NCBI GenBank assembly: GCA_009779975.1
Contig: WRAY01000004.1
Span: forward strand, 29,635 to 93,634
Direction: 5' to 3'
DNA length: 64,000 bases
Source: Bacillota bacterium
GTDB lineage: Bacteria; Bacillota; Clostridia; Christensenellales; Pumilibacteraceae
In this document: piece after piece, positions 25,226 to 34,647 of the stretch
Numbering within the stretch: the stretch's first letter is position 1
Layout of the letters: every line of letters begins with the position of its first letter
The notes under the pieces: generated by a model
Told to the model about the DNA's origin: nothing
Database searches by the model: none
What the model saw: only the letters and a program-made list of their open reading frames with translations
Program-made: the position numbers and the translations under genes

Positions 25226-28200
25226 ATGAAAAAACATCTAAAAAAAATTATAATATTATTAATTGCTTTGGTGATGACACTTCCTGTTGTCATGCTTAGT
25301 GCGTGCAGAGGTGATGACAACTATTCGTATTTACTTTCAAGAACAAATTCAAACAGGATTTTTGAGTCGCCTTATCAAGAGTTTGTCTTGCCTTCTATCA
25401 TATCTGATGACCCTGATTTCAGATATGAGTGGGGAGTCGGACTCAGCACGATTGAAAATCATTCTGTCGCAAATCTTCACACACGAGTTTTGAGAAACGA
25501 AGAAGGTGAAGCGGTTGGAGAAGAGGTGGTCTATCGCATTAATCTGATTCCCGCCCACTACACTCAAAGACGAGCGTCAACAACACTTGTTGCAACGGTT
25601 TTTGGCTCAGACGGTCCGGTTCAACTTTCCTACACTGTCAATGTGACAAGTTTGCTAACGGACGAATTAACCCATATTTCATCTTCAAAACATGGTCATA
25701 TTAACTACACCTCAAGAGGTATTGCAAGAAACAGAGTGTTTGGACTTCGTGACATTGTTATGCCTTCAAGCGGAGATGCAACCCCGGGACACTTTGACAA
25801 TTCCGGAAATTGGATAGACGGAACATGGCGGGATGTTGAGTTTCAAAACTCGTCCAGTTCGTTTGAATTGACATGGTCATATCGGGGGGTTCCAAACATT
25901 GAAGTTTGGCTCGAAGAGATGGATGCCCATGGAAATTTTGTGCGTCAAGTATATTCACAAAACAATATTGCAAGAGTTGTTCACGATCCGCTAAATCCAA
26001 GGTTTGTGACAGTCAATTTTCTAAGAGATGGAATTGTCAGAGTTGTTGCCGAGTCCGCAGGTGCTGTGAGACCGGGTTTTAGGCCAAGATACGAATTCGT
26101 TTATGAGATTGTTGACGCTGTCAATGTCCACAATTTTGAGGAAATAAAACTTCTTGAAAGGCTTGCAAGATATACTTATATTAGTGACGGTGTTTATTTG
26201 GGAGGAGGACAATTCCAAACAAGAAGAGACGGCACAACCCAATTAAGAGGAGCAGAAGCGATTGGGAGAACTCTTGGACACTACCTTGTTCCGAACAGCA
26301 ACCCCAACGGACTTCTCAGCAGTCATTTTAATACAACATTAACCCCAACCCCAACGCACTATCTTGATGCAACCCCCGGAGGCGTTCAATCATGGGAGGG
26401 CTATCGTGATGACGGAGCGTTTTTTGATGAGTTTCGTCACTGGTCTCCCGCATTCAGATTTCATAATATTGTCATTCGCTCAACATCTCGTGACAGAGCG
26501 GAAGCAACCGAGATGAACGGAAGAATGGAAACATGGGCAGAAGGCACATGGTTTTTCGGTGATGTTCACGGAAACGGCTTTCACCTTGACGCAACGCCTT
26601 ACACTCGAAGTGAAGAAGGGGTCTATCGCAACACCCACTCAATGAGAGGGCTTGTTGAACCATATGATTGTTTGCAAGGACACGACAGTTTGGGCTTTGA
26701 AGGCAGAAGATTTTTCCCCGGTTATGGTTGGGGCGACATATTTATTTTCTATCTCTTAGCAAATAACTCTGTTTTAGATAACATTACTTTAACGGGTGAA
26801 AATATTCCTCAAGGACCGACGGCAATCCGTCTTAATCAATACAACAAAATCGGAGTTCTCGGAACTTCATTTCTTTTGGGACAAACAAGAGATTTCTCTT
26901 TGGGGCGTGCCCACAATGACGGAATTTTTCATGATGGGCTCTACATTGAAGGCATAACAATTCAAAACAGCATCATTGAAAAAGGCTTGACCCTAGTCGG
27001 TGCAGGCTTTGCCCCGAATGTCAACAACCCGATACGAGTTGACACTAATGTCCTAAGGTTCGGTGGTTTCACTGCTATTCTAGGGCAGTCATATGGAGCA
27101 GGCATAGGCATGGCAGACCCTGAAAACGGATATGCAGTTCGAAATGCTCCGAGAGCGAATTCACTCTCAGTCAGAAGAAACAGTGACGGAATTCCGTATC
27201 CCGAAAATTATCAGCCGATTCATCCAAATCCAAACGGCGGAAATTTTGGAAATTTTATTGTGACAAGAAATAATATTTTCCATGATATTTCAGTGTCTCC
27301 ACTACTTACAATGCCGTCACAATCAGGCTCTCATATCAGCATAGAAGGCAACGAAAACCATTTCTTCACTTGGCTAAGAAGCAACGATATTCAATTCCCT
27401 GAAATGACAGACCCAAGCCATGAGGGAAGAGCAAGAATAGCAGGACAGAGTATTAACGGCATGATACCGCCGCTTCTTAACAGAGTATTCACTAACAATC
27501 TTGGGCAAGGTATCCCAAACATTGACGACAGAGGACACACTCACGGCGGAAACTGGAGAAGTTGGGCAAACACTTACAGGGCTCAATACCATCAACAGCA
27601 CGGCGTATTTTTAGTTAATATTCCTGTCATTGTCGTGACAGACGAAGGTCAGCAAAAAAACAACTATTTCACATTTGAAAATTCAATCCTTGCTCCGGCA
27701 ACAGAGCGGGCAATAGGATTAGTTTCTGACCACACTCGCTCAATCGGCGCAATGCCGCCAAGAGGACTTAACCAACGCTTTGACATTATCATGCTGCAGT
27801 CTCCATTGATTGCAGATCCGGGTATTGGACTCATCAGAGTCAGCGAGATGAACACAGCAAGCATCAACGCAAGAATTGCGGAAATGGTGCCGGCAGGAAC
27901 ACGCATCCCGACAATCGTTTCAAGAAGTATTATAAACCTTGACAACGGATTAAACTCAACCGGCGAGTGGACACTCCACAGTGCAACTGATGTGTCGCTG
28001 GCGGGACACAGAATTGAGTTGAACGGAACAGCAGTCAGTTCTTTGGAAGATTTTTGTGAATTGACCAATTCAATTACTGTTAGAATCGAAGACTTAATTG
28101 CAGCAGGCGTAGATGGTTTTGGATTATTCACATTTGATTTGATGAACATTGCTTCTCGCTCAAGAGAGCCTGTTTCAAGATTTAGTATCATTTTTCAAGG

Positions 28201-30724
28201 CACAATGGGCGGAGTTATTCCGAATGTCGTTCCAGGAACTATTGGGTTTAGTGAAGATAACAGATATATTGAGATGCCGTTCAACCTTCCTGAAAGTGAC
28301 ATCATTATCAATATCAATTTGATGGGAGATGAGATGTTCCCTCAAAATCGTCCGATTGAGTTTATTTTTGATGACGGAGTGTTGAGGTTTGCAGGAATGC
28401 AATTAAGAGACGGTGAAAACAGACTGGAAGTTCAGACAAACTTCATGACGCTCAGCATAAGACAACAGGTTCAAAGACCGTCTATCGGCGTTGAAGCCAT
28501 GGCAATTGTTTTAACAGACAATACTCCGCCGTTCATCATGCATCTCATCGGGCCGATTGATATGAGCGGAATTTCAATAAGTATTGACAACACAACCTTA
28601 ACCAGCACTCAATTCACCATAGATAACTCAACCATAATCGTCTGGAATTCAGTTGTTCGTGAAATTTTGGGCGAGAGATATGCCGCCGGAACAAATGCTG
28701 AAGTTCTTATCACCAACACAAGAGGACTGTCACTGGCAACAAATCTCATGATAATTGAGGAGCGAAGCGAATTTTTCTTTGCAACGAATGCAATAACAAC
28801 ACCTTTCAATTTTGCAATCGGAATGTATCAGTCATTTGTCAACATTGCACCCGGTCACAGGCATTTTAATGAAGTTCATGTGGAACTGCTTAACCATGTC
28901 GGCGACAATATTTTTGGAGTGAGTTTTGCTGACACCGCTTGCGAAATTGAAGCAAGGGAACAAATAGTGAGAGTCACTGATGTTGAAGGATTCAGAGTTG
29001 AGAGTTTTCTCCATGGCAGCACAAGGTTTGTAATTCCTGCCGCCGCAATTTTTGAAGCAGGAGTTGTTGCGGGAAGGTCTTATAGAATTTGGATTTTTTC
29101 AAGTTTGCATAGTGCAAGAACATCTGTTGTCGCTCACCAGCAATTGTGGATATTCAACGCAAATCATGATGATTGGGTTGACAGAGCCCCTAATTTTGTT
29201 GAGGACAATCTAGTTGTCGACCTTTCTAATTTGAGCGAAGGCGGTGCAAGACTTGATTTTTCAGAAGCAGCATATTTGTTTGATAAATCGCTTGATGACA
29301 TTAACAGCATTGCTGACATTCTTCCGCTTTTAGAATTAGGGGGCATTGAACTTCCTGAAAGACTGGCAACTCTGCTTGACTATATCGCAAGAATTGAGCA
29401 AGGCGATTTAAGCGTTGAAGAAGCAATAGAACTTCTGGAAATTTTAAGAGAAGACATTATTGATTTTGCCGAAGTTGCACTAGGGCATATAAGAAGATTT
29501 GTTGATATAATAAACATTGATGTTTTAGATTTATTTGAAAGAGTTGACCTTGATATTAGAGGTTGGTTTGAAGAAACAATTCAACATCTGCCTGCTGAAT
29601 TCACTCCGTCACTATTATTAACACTCCTTGATTTTATCTATAACAGCGGATTTTTGCCTGAATATGCGGAAGAGTTTGTCGGCATAGTCATCACGATTTT
29701 TGAAATCGAAGAAATTGAGTTTGACACTGTTATTGATAAACTAAATTCAATCCGAGAACACTTTGACCTAATCGAAGAGTTTGACAACTTAGCAGTAGTT
29801 TTGATTTCGTTCATTGAAAACGGAACTCTTCCAAACGATACTGAGTTTTTATTTGACTTGGTTGATTTACTGAAAGAACATCTTGATTTGCCGAATGAAA
29901 TCAATGCCCTTATTGAGGCTGTTGCGTTGTTTGTTTTTGATAATGTTATTCCAAATGACCTAAGACTTCTCATTGACCTCATAGACCTATTGCGTGAACA
30001 TGTTGATGTTCCGCAAGATATTGACTTTTCTTTGAATATCATGTTATATCTAATCGGCGAAGGAGAAAGACCCGAAGATTTAACGCCGCTTGCTGATATG
30101 CTAAGGCGAGCGCTAGACGAGTTTAATCTGCCGCCGGAAGTTGTCGTTTCAATCCATTTGATGATAATTGTTATTGAAACAGACAACCTGCCCGATGACC
30201 CGACACTTTTTGTTGAGCCGCTGCTCTTAATTTTGGAAAGATTAATCACTCTTCCGACAATATCGTTTTTGGATAGTGATGATTTTAGTCAGTCTACATT
30301 CTCAGGAGAGGGAAGCATATTTGCAATTAGAAATGAGAGAGGGCAAATTCTCTATCAAGCAACCAGAGATGACATTTTCTTCGGTCGTTCACTTGTTTCG
30401 TTCTATTTGCCGGAAGATGGTTCAGGAAACAGGGTGGACGCAAGATTCCCTGTTGCTGTCATACCTTTCCTCAACGATCTTGACATTCCTTTGCCGGATG
30501 ATATTTTAAGAATTTTGTCCGCATTCTTGCCAATCTTAGACACTCGTGAAATTCCAATCCCAATGGAAGTTCCGTCAGAAGCATATTATTTGATAGGTTT
30601 CACAATTTCACCAACACTATTGAATCGCCTTGGAGTAGGCTCGTTCACAATAGAAGTGAGAAACAATTTCAACATAGCGTTCGCAACACTAACAATTGTG
30701 GATAGCGAAAATAACGGACACTAA
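25226..30724 (+). CDS. Giant surface lipoprotein (1832 aa)
   Basis: The N-terminus MKKHLKKIIILLIALVMTLP ends in a lipobox LSAC, giving lipid-anchored export. Residues about 30-280 look beta-rich and Ig-like. Residues about 400-800 have the NNSVLDNITLTGENI and IEGITIQNSIIEKGLTLVGAG pattern of a right-handed parallel beta-helix. More beta domains follow. Residues about 1310-1680 are an abrupt change to acidic, Leu/Ile-rich helices with a repeat of about 40 residues (LPNDTEFLFDLVDLLKEHL and relatives near 1533, 1575, 1613 and 1653). A final beta domain closes the chain. No catalytic motif is evident. It lies at the end of the ABC exporter cluster. The role is unknown: adhesion, glycan binding or assembly are options. 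Confidence 0.85.
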   Translation: MKKHLKKIIILLIALVMTLPVVMLSACRGDDNYSYLLSRTNSNRIFESPYQEFVLPSIISDDPDFRYEWGVGLSTIENHSVANLHTRVLRNEEGEAVGEEVVYRINLIPAHYTQRRASTTLVATVFGSDGPVQLSYTVNVTSLLTDELTHISSSKHGHINYTSRGIARNRVFGLRDIVMPSSGDATPGHFDNSGNWIDGTWRDVEFQNSSSSFELTWSYRGVPNIEVWLEEMDAHGNFVRQVYSQNNIARVVHDPLNPRFVTVNFLRDGIVRVVAESAGAVRPGFRPRYEFVYEIVDAVNVHNFEEIKLLERLARYTYISDGVYLGGGQFQTRRDGTTQLRGAEAIGRTLGHYLVPNSNPNGLLSSHFNTTLTPTPTHYLDATPGGVQSWEGYRDDGAFFDEFRHWSPAFRFHNIVIRSTSRDRAEATEMNGRMETWAEGTWFFGDVHGNGFHLDATPYTRSEEGVYRNTHSMRGLVEPYDCLQGHDSLGFEGRRFFPGYGWGDIFIFYLLANNSVLDNITLTGENIPQGPTAIRLNQYNKIGVLGTSFLLGQTRDFSLGRAHNDGIFHDGLYIEGITIQNSIIEKGLTLVGAGFAPNVNNPIRVDTNVLRFGGFTAILGQSYGAGIGMADPENGYAVRNAPRANSLSVRRNSDGIPYPENYQPIHPNPNGGNFGNFIVTRNNIFHDISVSPLLTMPSQSGSHISIEGNENHFFTWLRSNDIQFPEMTDPSHEGRARIAGQSINGMIPPLLNRVFTNNLGQGIPNIDDRGHTHGGNWRSWANTYRAQYHQQHGVFLVNIPVIVVTDEGQQKNNYFTFENSILAPATERAIGLVSDHTRSIGAMPPRGLNQRFDIIMLQSPLIADPGIGLIRVSEMNTASINARIAEMVPAGTRIPTIVSRSIINLDNGLNSTGEWTLHSATDVSLAGHRIELNGTAVSSLEDFCELTNSITVRIEDLIAAGVDGFGLFTFDLMNIASRSREPVSRFSIIFQGTMGGVIPNVVPGTIGFSEDNRYIEMPFNLPESDIIININLMGDEMFPQNRPIEFIFDDGVLRFAGMQLRDGENRLEVQTNFMTLSIRQQVQRPSIGVEAMAIVLTDNTPPFIMHLIGPIDMSGISISIDNTTLTSTQFTIDNSTIIVWNSVVREILGERYAAGTNAEVLITNTRGLSLATNLMIIEERSEFFFATNAITTPFNFAIGMYQSFVNIAPGHRHFNEVHVELLNHVGDNIFGVSFADTACEIEAREQIVRVTDVEGFRVESFLHGSTRFVIPAAAIFEAGVVAGRSYRIWIFSSLHSARTSVVAHQQLWIFNANHDDWVDRAPNFVEDNLVVDLSNLSEGGARLDFSEAAYLFDKSLDDINSIADILPLLELGGIELPERLATLLDYIARIEQGDLSVEEAIELLEILREDIIDFAEVALGHIRRFVDIINIDVLDLFERVDLDIRGWFEETIQHLPAEFTPSLLLTLLDFIYNSGFLPEYAEEFVGIVITIFEIEEIEFDTVIDKLNSIREHFDLIEEFDNLAVVLISFIENGTLPNDTEFLFDLVDLLKEHLDLPNEINALIEAVALFVFDNVIPNDLRLLIDLIDLLREHVDVPQDIDFSLNIMLYLIGEGERPEDLTPLADMLRRALDEFNLPPEVVVSIHLMIIVIETDNLPDDPTLFVEPLLLILERLITLPTISFLDSDDFSQSTFSGEGSIFAIRNERGQILYQATRDDIFFGRSLVSFYLPEDGSGNRVDARFPVAVIPFLNDLDIPLPDDILRILSAFLPILDTREIPIPMEVPSEAYYLIGFTISPTLLNRLGVGSFTIEVRNNFNIAFATLTIVDSENNGH

Positions 30725-30809
30725 TCGGTATTCGGCATTTTGATGAGAAGTGATTCAAGAGTAAATCAGTCTTGAACTAGTAAAACCCAATAAAACTATT
30801 GAAAATAAG

Positions 30810-30847
30810 TTGACTATCCCCGCAATTTCTGCTAAAATTGTGGGGAT
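30810..30847 (+). promoter_or_regulatory. coaBC promoter with hairpin across the spacer
   Basis: TTGACT (30810-30815), 17-nt spacer, TAAAAT (30833-30838). A 12-bp stem with one mismatch (30816-30828 with 30835-30847; ATCCCC...GGGGAT) spans the spacer and the -10. The same DNA could act as an operator or as a terminator of the upstream gene. Confidence 0.5.
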
Positions 30848-30919
30848 ATCTAATTGACCATAATATTCATAACAAAAGCGTCGTGGACGCAAAGGAGCAG
30901 TAAATCCGTCGGATATGGT

Positions 30920-32164
30920 ATGCTTTTGAAAAACAAAACAATAGTTCTTGGCGTAACAAGTTCCATTGCCGCCTACAAAGCGTGTGATTTAGTCAGTTTC
31001 TTGAAAAAAGAGGGTGCTGATATTCATGTTGTGATGACAAAAAATGCGTGTGAACTAATCACACCAAGAACATTTGAAACACTGACAAACAACAAGGTAA
31101 CAACAGAGAGTTTTGAAAAAAACATCAACTTTGAAGTTGAACACATCTCACTCGCAAAAAGAGCAGACATTTTTGTTGTTGCTCCTGCAACCGCAAACTT
31201 TATTGCAAAATTTGCTTGTGGTATTGCGGACGACTTTTTAACAACAACAGCCCTGGCATTTACATGTCCTATTATCATTGCTCCTGCAATGAACAGTGCA
31301 ATGCTAAATCATCCGGCAACTCAAAAGAATATTCAAACGCTAAAAGACAGAGGAGTGAAAATAGTTGAAACCCAAAAAGGAATGTTAGCCTGCGGTGACA
31401 TAGGTGATGGAAAACTTGCGAAAGTAGAGGACATAGTAAAACAAATAATAACAACTTGTCAAGTGGACACTTCGGTTTTGCTCAATGCAAACTCAGAGGT
31501 TGTCAACCTTGTAGGGATTCCGCATAATATAAAAAACGATTACCTTGGAAAAACCGTTCTAATCATATCGGGTGCAACAATCGCAAAAATAGATCCGGTC
31601 CGCTTTTTAACAAACAATTCAAGCGGAAAAATGGGATTAGCACTTGCTAAGTCTGCAAAAAAAAGAGGAGCAAAAGTCATTTTAATAGAAGGAAAATCAA
31701 GCGTAGACTCATCAGAATTTAATCCGATAAAAGTTGAAACGACCCAAGAAATATTTGATGTTGCAATGGCAAAATTGCAAGATGCAGATATAATTATTAA
31801 GCCTGCTGCAATAGGCGATTACACTATTGCTTTTCAAAAAAACAAAATTAAGCAAGAAAAACTAACTCTTAATTTAGAGAAAACTGTTGATGTTGCAAGC
31901 GAAATCTCTAAAAAGAAAGGCAAGAAAAAACTAATCATTTTTGCAGCGGAAACTGAAAACCTCATTGAAAACGCAAAAGCAAAATTGATAAAAAAGAACG
32001 CCGATATGGTAGTTGCAAACGACATAACAAAAGAGGGTGCAGGTTTTAACAGCGAGACAAACATCGCAACAATAATCACAAAAACATCCCAAAAAGACCT
32101 AAAAAAAATGACCAAAACCGAATTAGCAGATATTATTTTAGATGAAATAATAAAATTGAAATAA
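30920..32164 (+). CDS. coaBC: Phosphopantothenoylcysteine decarboxylase/synthetase
   Basis: 414 residues from the ATG at 30920; the frame is open from 30854, but family N-termini begin near LLKNKTIVLGVTSSIAAYK. The CoaC flavoprotein half carries the PAMNSAM loop and MLACGDIGDGKLA. The CoaB half starts near residue 205 with GATIAKIDPVRFLTNNSSGKMG and KPAAIGDY. Together they turn phosphopantothenate and cysteine into phosphopantetheine for coenzyme A. In PAMNSAML the usual final Trp is Leu. It heads the run coaBC-priA-def-fmt-rlmN, a common Firmicute order. Confidence 0.95.
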   Translation: MLLKNKTIVLGVTSSIAAYKACDLVSFLKKEGADIHVVMTKNACELITPRTFETLTNNKVTTESFEKNINFEVEHISLAKRADIFVVAPATANFIAKFACGIADDFLTTTALAFTCPIIIAPAMNSAMLNHPATQKNIQTLKDRGVKIVETQKGMLACGDIGDGKLAKVEDIVKQIITTCQVDTSVLLNANSEVVNLVGIPHNIKNDYLGKTVLIISGATIAKIDPVRFLTNNSSGKMGLALAKSAKKRGAKVILIEGKSSVDSSEFNPIKVETTQEIFDVAMAKLQDADIIIKPAAIGDYTIAFQKNKIKQEKLTLNLEKTVDVASEISKKKGKKKLIIFAAETENLIENAKAKLIKKNADMVVANDITKEGAGFNSETNIATIITKTSQKDLKKMTKTELADIILDEIIKLK

Positions 32165-32186
32165 CAATTAACTGTGAATTGCAAAA

Positions 32187-34574
32187 ATGTTTCTAAGCGT
32201 AATAGTAGATATATCCAACTCTAATGTTGATAAAATATTTGAATATTCTACAGGCACTCATGATGTGAAAAAGGGACACAGAGTGCTTGTTCCTTTTGGC
32301 AATCAAACAATTGAGGGATATGTTGTTGACATTAAAAATGAGACCGAATTTGATAAAGAAAAAATAAAAGAAATAATTTCTGTCATTGACGACATGCCTG
32401 TGATAACAGAAGAGTTGTTCCTTCTCTCGCACGAAATGAGAAAAAAATACAATCTTCGCTTAGTTGATGTTCTTCGCCTTTTTATACCTTCTCAAATGAG
32501 ACAAGGAAGAGTGAAAGAGTTAAAAAAGCAGTTCGTTAGCATAAGTGAAGATTTCATTAATCAAGACCCAACACAATTCATAAAATCTTCAGCAGTTTCT
32601 CAATTTGAAGTTTTTTCCCATTTAAAAAAAGAGGGAAGTGTTAGTTTAACTGAAATGAACAAAACATTTTCAGCCTCCGCCCTAAGAAACCTCATATCTC
32701 GCGGAATAGTCATTTCGACCGATAAAACAGTCAAGAGAACACCATATGTCCATAGAGTTGACGAAGCGAAAAAATTAATCTTAACTGAAGAGCAGGAAGA
32801 AGCACTGAATAAAATAATAATGCAGAATGCAGAATGCAGAATGCAGAATAAAGGTGAAGAAAATGTAGGGGACGGCGCCCACGCCGTCCCGAATGAGAGT
32901 TGTTCCATGACAGACAGCGGGACAGCGTGGGCGCCGTCCCCTGCAAAAAGTCAAAAAAATTCTAACAACAATTCGCCTCATTTATCATTCGCCTCATTTA
33001 ATTCCGACCATCGAGCATCAACCACCTTCCTCCTCCACGGGGTCACAGGCTCGGGTAAAACCGAAGTTTATATGCGGGCGATTTCCCACTTTTTAACACT
33101 TGGTAAAACCGCAATAATGCTTGTTCCAGAAATATCATTAACACCACAGGTTCTTTCAAATTTCAGAGCAATTTTTTCTGATAAAGTTGCGATTTTGCAC
33201 TCAGGGCTATCGGCAGGTGAGAGATTTGACGAATGGTGCAGACTTCGTGATGGGGATGCGTTAGTCGCTATTGGGGCAAGAAGTGCGATTTTTGCTCCTT
33301 TAAAAAATCTGGGACTAATCATCATTGATGAAGAGCATGATAGTTCCTATATATCCGAAACTAATCCGCGCTATTCAACGCTTGATGTGGCAAACTTTCG
33401 GGCGAAACAAAACAATTGCAACCTAATATTAGGAAGTGCAACGCCTTCAATTGAATCTTACTGCAAAGCAAAACAAGGCGAATTTCAACTTATCAAAATG
33501 ACAAAACGAGTGAATGAAAGACAAATGCCTTCAATCAATGTCGTCAACATGTGCAAAGAAATCTATGAGGGTAACACTGATGTTTTTTCAAGAGCATTAA
33601 CTTATGAGTTAAACGAATGCATGAAACAAAACAATCAAGCAATAGTTTTTATCAACCGTCGGGGATATTCGTCATATATAATGTGTAGAAGTTGCGGTTT
33701 CGTTGCTAAATGCTCCGCCTGTGATGTTTCACTGGTTTATCATCAAGAAGAAAATGTTTTAAAATGCCACTACTGTGATAATCGTTTCACTAACTTAAAT
33801 AAATGCACCGAATGTTCTTCGCCTCACATTAAACGGGGCTTTTCAGGAACTCAGCAAATTGCAGAGAAACTGCAAAAAATGTTTCCCGAAAAGGTTGTTT
33901 TGAGAATGGACAATGACACAACTCAATCTAAAGATGCCCATGAAAAAATTTTATCACAATTTAAAAAACGAGAAGCCGACATAATAGTCGGCACTCAAAT
34001 GATAGCAAAAGGTCATGACTTTCCGGATGTCACTTTGGTCGGAATAGTTGATGCGGACATGAGTTTGCACCTTAATGATTTTCGTTCATTTGAGCGAACC
34101 TATCAACTTGTTACTCAAGTATCGGGGCGAGCAGGGAGGGAAGAGAAAGTCGGAAGAGTTATTCTTCAAACATATACTCCTCAGCACTATGTCTACAAAT
34201 TCGCACTCAAGTATGACTATGAAGCCTTTTTTGAAAAGGAAATAAACCTTCGTGAAATCGCAAAATTTCCGCCGTTTTCAACAATTATGCGTCTTTTAAT
34301 TTCTTCCGAAAACGAAACAGATGCCATGGAAGTCTTAAAAGAAATTTTTGAAAAGTCAAAACTAATCCAACGAGAACACAAATTCGATATAGTTTATCTT
34401 GCCGCAATGCGTTCGCCGGTAAAAAGAATTCAAAATAAATTTCGAATGCAAATTTTATTTAGAATTGTTAGCAATTTTGATAGTATTTCACTAAAGATTT
34501 ATGATATAATAAACGAGACTAAGAAAAAAGGGGTAGCAGTTTTTAGTGAAATTAACCCACAAAATTTGTCTTAA
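32187..34574 (+). CDS. priA: Primosomal replication helicase PriA
   Basis: 795 residues. The N-terminal DNA-binding region (1-205) is followed by a 3'-5' helicase with Walker A GVTGSGKTEVY (near 285), the DEEH box and a late GRAGR motif. The eight-cysteine zinc region (CRSCGFVAKCSACD ... CHYC ... CTEC, about 502-545) marks PriA. It restarts stalled replication forks. Residues about 212-278, between the DNA-binding part and the helicase, are unusual: they are encoded by a GCAGAAT tandem repeat plus a TGTAGGGG palindromic element and read as low-complexity NAECRMQN ... SNNNS. The frame is intact, so the insertion is probably tolerated as a linker. No ribosome binding site. Confidence 0.96.
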   Translation: MFLSVIVDISNSNVDKIFEYSTGTHDVKKGHRVLVPFGNQTIEGYVVDIKNETEFDKEKIKEIISVIDDMPVITEELFLLSHEMRKKYNLRLVDVLRLFIPSQMRQGRVKELKKQFVSISEDFINQDPTQFIKSSAVSQFEVFSHLKKEGSVSLTEMNKTFSASALRNLISRGIVISTDKTVKRTPYVHRVDEAKKLILTEEQEEALNKIIMQNAECRMQNKGEENVGDGAHAVPNESCSMTDSGTAWAPSPAKSQKNSNNNSPHLSFASFNSDHRASTTFLLHGVTGSGKTEVYMRAISHFLTLGKTAIMLVPEISLTPQVLSNFRAIFSDKVAILHSGLSAGERFDEWCRLRDGDALVAIGARSAIFAPLKNLGLIIIDEEHDSSYISETNPRYSTLDVANFRAKQNNCNLILGSATPSIESYCKAKQGEFQLIKMTKRVNERQMPSINVVNMCKEIYEGNTDVFSRALTYELNECMKQNNQAIVFINRRGYSSYIMCRSCGFVAKCSACDVSLVYHQEENVLKCHYCDNRFTNLNKCTECSSPHIKRGFSGTQQIAEKLQKMFPEKVVLRMDNDTTQSKDAHEKILSQFKKREADIIVGTQMIAKGHDFPDVTLVGIVDADMSLHLNDFRSFERTYQLVTQVSGRAGREEKVGRVILQTYTPQHYVYKFALKYDYEAFFEKEINLREIAKFPPFSTIMRLLISSENETDAMEVLKEIFEKSKLIQREHKFDIVYLAAMRSPVKRIQNKFRMQILFRIVSNFDSISLKIYDIINETKKKGVAVFSEINPQNLS
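32819..32945 (+). repeat. Tandem GCAGAAT plus TGTAGGGG element inside priA
   Basis: Four GCAGAAT units (about 32822-32849) precede a TGTAGGGG element with arms 32864-32891 and 32918-32945, which match as inverted repeats at 26 of 28 positions. The same family is intergenic elsewhere, so this copy inserted into a coding region and kept the frame. Confidence 0.88.
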
Positions 34575-34581
34575 TAAACCA

Positions 34582-34628
34582 CAATTTACAAATATTGATA
34601 AAATTAATTTGACCTTATTTGTAAATTG
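34582..34628. repeat. CAATTTACAAA/TTTGTAAATTG inverted repeat
   Basis: Perfect 11-bp arms (34582-34592 and 34618-34628), followed by two more TTTGTAATT units up to the def ATG at 34648. It may terminate priA transcription weakly or shape the def leader; def has no ribosome site. Confidence 0.55.
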
Positions 34629-34647
34629 TAGTTTGTAATTTGTAATT

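Noticed and set aside
27664..28191. 175-codon minus-strand ORF in the giant lipoprotein gene
   Set aside because: The plus-strand frame has clear codon structure over 5.5 kb; this is an antisense shadow.
29638..30249. 203-codon minus-strand ORF in the giant lipoprotein gene
   Set aside because: Antisense shadow of the acidic Leu-rich repeats; Ser/Ile-rich with no start signals.
32822..32849. CRISPR or satellite array from GCAGAAT repeats
   Set aside because: Only four heptamer units in a coding frame, without spacers; a simple tandem repeat.
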